Part shown: in pieces, positions 14,808-16,384 of the stretch
Numbering within the stretch: the stretch's first letter is position 1
Layout of the letters: every line of letters starts with the position of its first letter
Assembly (NCBI GenBank): GCA_011065005.1
Contig: JAAKFP010000011.1
Span: forward strand, 1-16,384
DNA from: Chlamydiota bacterium
GTDB lineage: Bacteria > Chlamydiota > Chlamydiia > Chlamydiales > Waddliaceae
Length of the DNA: 16,384 bases
Direction of reading: 5' to 3'
Position numbers and translations under genes: made by a program
The notes under the pieces: model-generated
Seen by the model: the letters and a program-made list of their open reading frames with translations, nothing else
The model's database searches: none
What the model was told of the DNA's origin: nothing

Positions 14808-14831
14808 CCATCTAAACCACTCTCTGATCAA

Positions 14832-15113
14832 TTATCCTTTGACGTTCCTAGCCATCGATGAGATTGCTGTGTTAGTGGCAGTCACAACCGATGTGGACAT
14901 CTCAGATAATTGCGATAGGTGGTTCATCATCATTTGCATTTCAAACATATCGCCGATGCTTATAGCGCTACGTCTTGATTGTATATCAAGCAATTTTTGT
15001 TTTGCGCTTAATGTGGCGGTATTTACAAGGCTAAAAAGTGCTTGAACACTAAAGCCACTTTGTACATTTCCTCCACCAAACTCATCAACATTTGTTAATG
15101 GTGTAAAAGACAT
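14832..15113 (-). CDS. cdsF: Type III secretion needle subunit SctF (CdsF)
   Basis: 93 aa, small, helical, no signal peptide, as expected of an SctF/YscF needle protein that polymerises into the extracellular needle. The C-terminal part ISIGDMFEMQMMMNHLSQLS, then EMSTSVVTATNTAISSMARN and VKG, is typical of chlamydial CdsF. A strong AGGAGGAT site sits 6 nt before the ATG. The protein contains no cysteine, whereas C. trachomatis CdsF is reported to form disulphide-linked multimers, so needle cross-linking is not expected here. The N terminus includes a GGG turn. The gene is flanked on both sides by long hairpins. Confidence 0.95.
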   Translation of the reverse strand: MSFTPLTNVDEFGGGNVQSGFSVQALFSLVNTATLSAKQKLLDIQSRRSAISIGDMFEMQMMMNHLSQLSEMSTSVVTATNTAISSMARNVKG

Positions 15114-15259
15114 AACTTATCCTCCTAAATATATTTCTGTTCTCATTATTCAGAGAATAAGCTTGACTAGGGATTCGTACTAGAAATTTCATTTCCTGAG
15201 GCTGCGCCAATGTTAGGCCGCCGCTTTTCTGAATCTCCTCAATACTTATTATAGTTTTT

Positions 15260-15365
15260 GTGTAAGCGTTTCAGTGGGACTGCGTTTCGGCTAGTGGTTC
15301 ACTATTCGGCACATTCACTTGGATTGTGCATCTACCGAAACGCAACCCTACTGAAGCGCTTACAC
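15260..15365. repeat. Long hairpin with nested stem-loops between cdsE and cdsF
   Basis: Arms of 31 bp (15260-15290 and 15335-15365) with four mismatches, beginning GTGTAAGCG and ending CGCTTACAC. The spacer contains two more hairpins: TAGTG-GTT-CACTA (15292-15304) and GCACA...TGTGC (15309-15329), giving a three-way cruciform. It starts just after the cdsE stop on the minus strand. It looks like a small non-autonomous palindromic element. Confidence 0.85.
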
Positions 15366-15379
15366 GGAAATTTTCCTCC

Positions 15380-15616
15380 CTATTTGGGGCTCACTCTTGA
15401 CATCACTTTTAACAAAGAGGTGTAACCATGGAGAATGAGTCCAAATCGTTCGAATTCTTTCTTATTTCCTCCATCTCTCAGGATTTTTTTAATGTCCTGA
15501 ATTCTCTTTTCGACTTTATCTTTAAGCTCTTTGTGTTTCTTTGGGTCTTTCAGCTCTTTTTCCAGTTCGAAGACAAACTCTTCACCCTTCTTTTTTTTCC
15601 CTTCGAGTCCAAACAT
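15380..15616 (-). CDS. cdsE: Type III secretion needle co-chaperone SctE-like (CdsE)
   Basis: 78 aa, strongly charged helical protein (KKKKGEEFVFELEKELKDPK, then LKDKVEKRIQDIKKILRD). The C-terminal RFGLILHGYTSLLKVMSRV is the recognisable end of chlamydial CdsE (CT665) proteins, which with CdsG bind the CdsF needle monomer. AAGAGG lies 6 nt before the ATG at 15616. First gene of the T3S run and preceded by a good promoter. A 266-bp gap with a long hairpin separates it from cdsF. Confidence 0.93.
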   Translation of the reverse strand: MFGLEGKKKKGEEFVFELEKELKDPKKHKELKDKVEKRIQDIKKILRDGGNKKEFERFGLILHGYTSLLKVMSRVSPK

Positions 15617-15656
15617 TAAATACCTCTTCCTAGGTTCTTATCTTTCCTCTATTATT

Positions 15657-15685
15657 ATTTTAGCATAATCTCATTATTTTCGCAA
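15657..15685 (-). promoter_or_regulatory. Sigma-66/70-type promoter for the cdsE operon
   Basis: On the minus strand TTGCGA (-35, 15680-15685) is separated by exactly 17 nt from TAAAAT (-10, 15657-15662; 5 of 6 consensus positions). Transcription would start near 15650, about 35 nt before the cdsE ATG. The flanks are AT-rich. Confidence 0.65.
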
Positions 15686-15752
15686 GTTTCAGCAAATAAA
15701 AGGGATAAATTGCCTGTTTTACATAGAGCTACTCTCGTTTTTAGTGGTTTAG

Positions 15753-15800
15753 GCGGTTTTTTTTTAACCGCAGATGCACACAGATAAACACAGATGAATT
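15753..15800. repeat. GCGGTT/AACCGC hairpin plus CAGAT-type dispersed repeat
   Basis: GCGGTT-T7-AACCGC (15753-15771), running into CGCAGATGCACACAGATAAA and CACAGATGAA (15770-15797). CACAGAT-rich repeats of this kind are common dispersed elements in environmental bacterial genomes. No coding potential. Confidence 0.55.
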
Positions 15801-15805
15801 TTTAT

Positions 15806-15968
15806 CCTAGAAAACGCAGTTGAAAATGATCTAATAAGTGCAAAATTTTGGTTCATAACCACTTACAATGGAGGGTCACATTCCCATACGGTGAAGGGGC
15901 CCTCCATTGTAAGCGGTTGTGGGCCAAAAGATTGTGCTTAGAGATCATTTTCAACTGCGTTTTCTAGG
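15806..15968. repeat. MITE-like palindrome with about 70-bp arms
   Basis: Left arm 15806-15875 starts CCTAGAAAACGCAGTTGAAA and ends CTTACAATGGAGGG. Right arm 15900-15968 starts CCCTCCATTGTAAG and ends TTTCAACTGCGTTTTCTAGG. The outer 25 bp are a perfect inverted repeat; the middle has a few mismatches. The loop is 24 nt. No transposase is present and no clear target-site duplication is seen. It lies in the gap upstream of the cdsE promoter. Confidence 0.88.
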
Positions 15969-16130
15969 TTAATATTGATAGCCTTTTTTTTTCTAAACTT
16001 TGAGAATAAAGAAGGGTGAATTATTAGGCGCGGTAGCGCCAAAAGGTGCAAGCCCCTTGTGAAGCGTTAGCGGAACGGGGGGGTAAGTGTCAAAAAAACA
16101 TACAGCTGCGGGAGCAGCGCAAGAAACACA
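15969..16130. other. Non-coding stretch with small GC-rich hairpins
   Basis: Contains GGCGC-GGTA-GCGCC (16027-16040), a CCCC...GGGG-flanked AGCGTTAGCGGAACG segment and GCTGC-GGGA-GCAGC (16105-16118). The GC-rich composition differs from the AT-rich flanks and suggests another dispersed repeat. I do not recognise a known RNA family here. Confidence 0.45.
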
Positions 16131-16213
16131 TTTCTATGACATATTCTTATGTAGAACTGCAAGGACAAGTCCCCGTATTCCCAAACTCCGTTGAAATTTC
16201 TATCCTTCAGGTT

Positions 16214-16384
16214 TTAGGAAACAGTTTTTCCACTGCAAGCGCTTGCAACGAAGGAGTTGTACAAGGAACGATCATGAATCCACGGTACCGTTGCGTTTCC
16301 TAAGGCCTGCAAAGCGGACATCATCACAGGATGATGTCGTTTTTTCTTTAGCTGTACAACCGCTTGCTCCTCATTGAGATTCAC
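16214..16384 (-). CDS. C-terminal fragment of a gene running off the right edge
   Basis: A minus-strand frame open at the right edge gives 56 residues before a TAA at 16214-16216: it contains NEEQAVVQLKKKRHHPVMMS, ALQALGNATVPWIHDRSLYN and ends FVASACSGKTVS. Composition and spacing of hydrophobic and charged residues look like a genuine soluble protein. The pattern ...VPWIHDR...F..A..GKTV resembles the C-terminal region of ParA-type ATPases, where that stretch is followed by 20-30 more residues missing here. The ParA hint is weak. CdsD precedes cdsE in Chlamydia, but I cannot match this tail to CdsD. It could be a truncated gene. Confidence 0.55.
   Translation of the reverse strand: MNLNEEQAVVQLKKKRHHPVMMSALQALGNATVPWIHDRSLYNSFVASACSGKTVS

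Noticed and set aside
15753..15771. GCGGTT/AACCGC hairpin as a terminator
   Set aside because: The T-run forms the loop, not a 3' tail, so it does not fit an intrinsic terminator on either strand.
16020..16300. Structured RNA such as tmRNA, SRP RNA or RNase P RNA
   Set aside because: None of the conserved core motifs of these RNAs is visible, only short GC hairpins.
16046..16303. Plus-strand frame of 55-85 codons near the right edge
   Set aside because: The first part comes from a GC-rich repeat, there is no convincing RBS, and it overlaps a more protein-like minus-strand frame. Kept only as a finding.

Overview
The window is chlamydial, most likely from an environmental member of the Chlamydiales (Waddlia/Parachlamydia/Simkania type) rather than from Chlamydiaceae. 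The basis is gene order. Reading the minus strand from right to left it carries cdsE, cdsF, cdsG, a CT668-like gene, cdsN, cdsO, cdsP, cdsQ, a Pkn5-like kinase and cdsC. That is the order of the C. trachomatis CT665-CT674 type III secretion (T3S) block. The many palindromic repeats between genes and the tandem pair of Inc-like proteins also suggest a larger, repeat-bearing chlamydial genome. I have not run any similarity search; family calls come from reading the proteins.

Layout: all convincing genes are on the minus strand. The right edge (16214-16384) holds the C-terminal end of a gene that continues outside the window. From about 15690 to 16210 there is no gene, but there is a large MITE-like palindrome and other repeats. 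A good sigma-66/sigma-70 type promoter (15657-15685) then starts the T3S run: needle co-chaperone CdsE, needle CdsF, TPR chaperone CdsG, the CT668-like protein (whose C terminus looks like an SctI inner-rod protein), ATPase CdsN with stalk CdsO, needle-length regulator CdsP, cytoplasmic-ring CdsQ, a Ser/Thr kinase fused to a decayed SpoIIE/PP2C-like domain, and the outer-membrane secretin CdsC. A cysteine-containing TPR-like lipoprotein overlaps the end of cdsC.

Left of that is a roughly 270 bp palindrome, then a YidD-like gene, two paralogous two-helix membrane proteins (Inc-like), a probable terminator, and finally an unrecognised gene of at least 426 codons that starts at 1278 and runs off the left edge.

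Most unusual points: the kinase with a pseudo-phosphatase tail, three tandem Trp/Gly repeats inserted into the secretin, a glutamate-coding microsatellite between the two SpoA domains of CdsQ, a candidate inner-rod protein, and long hairpins on both sides of the needle gene.
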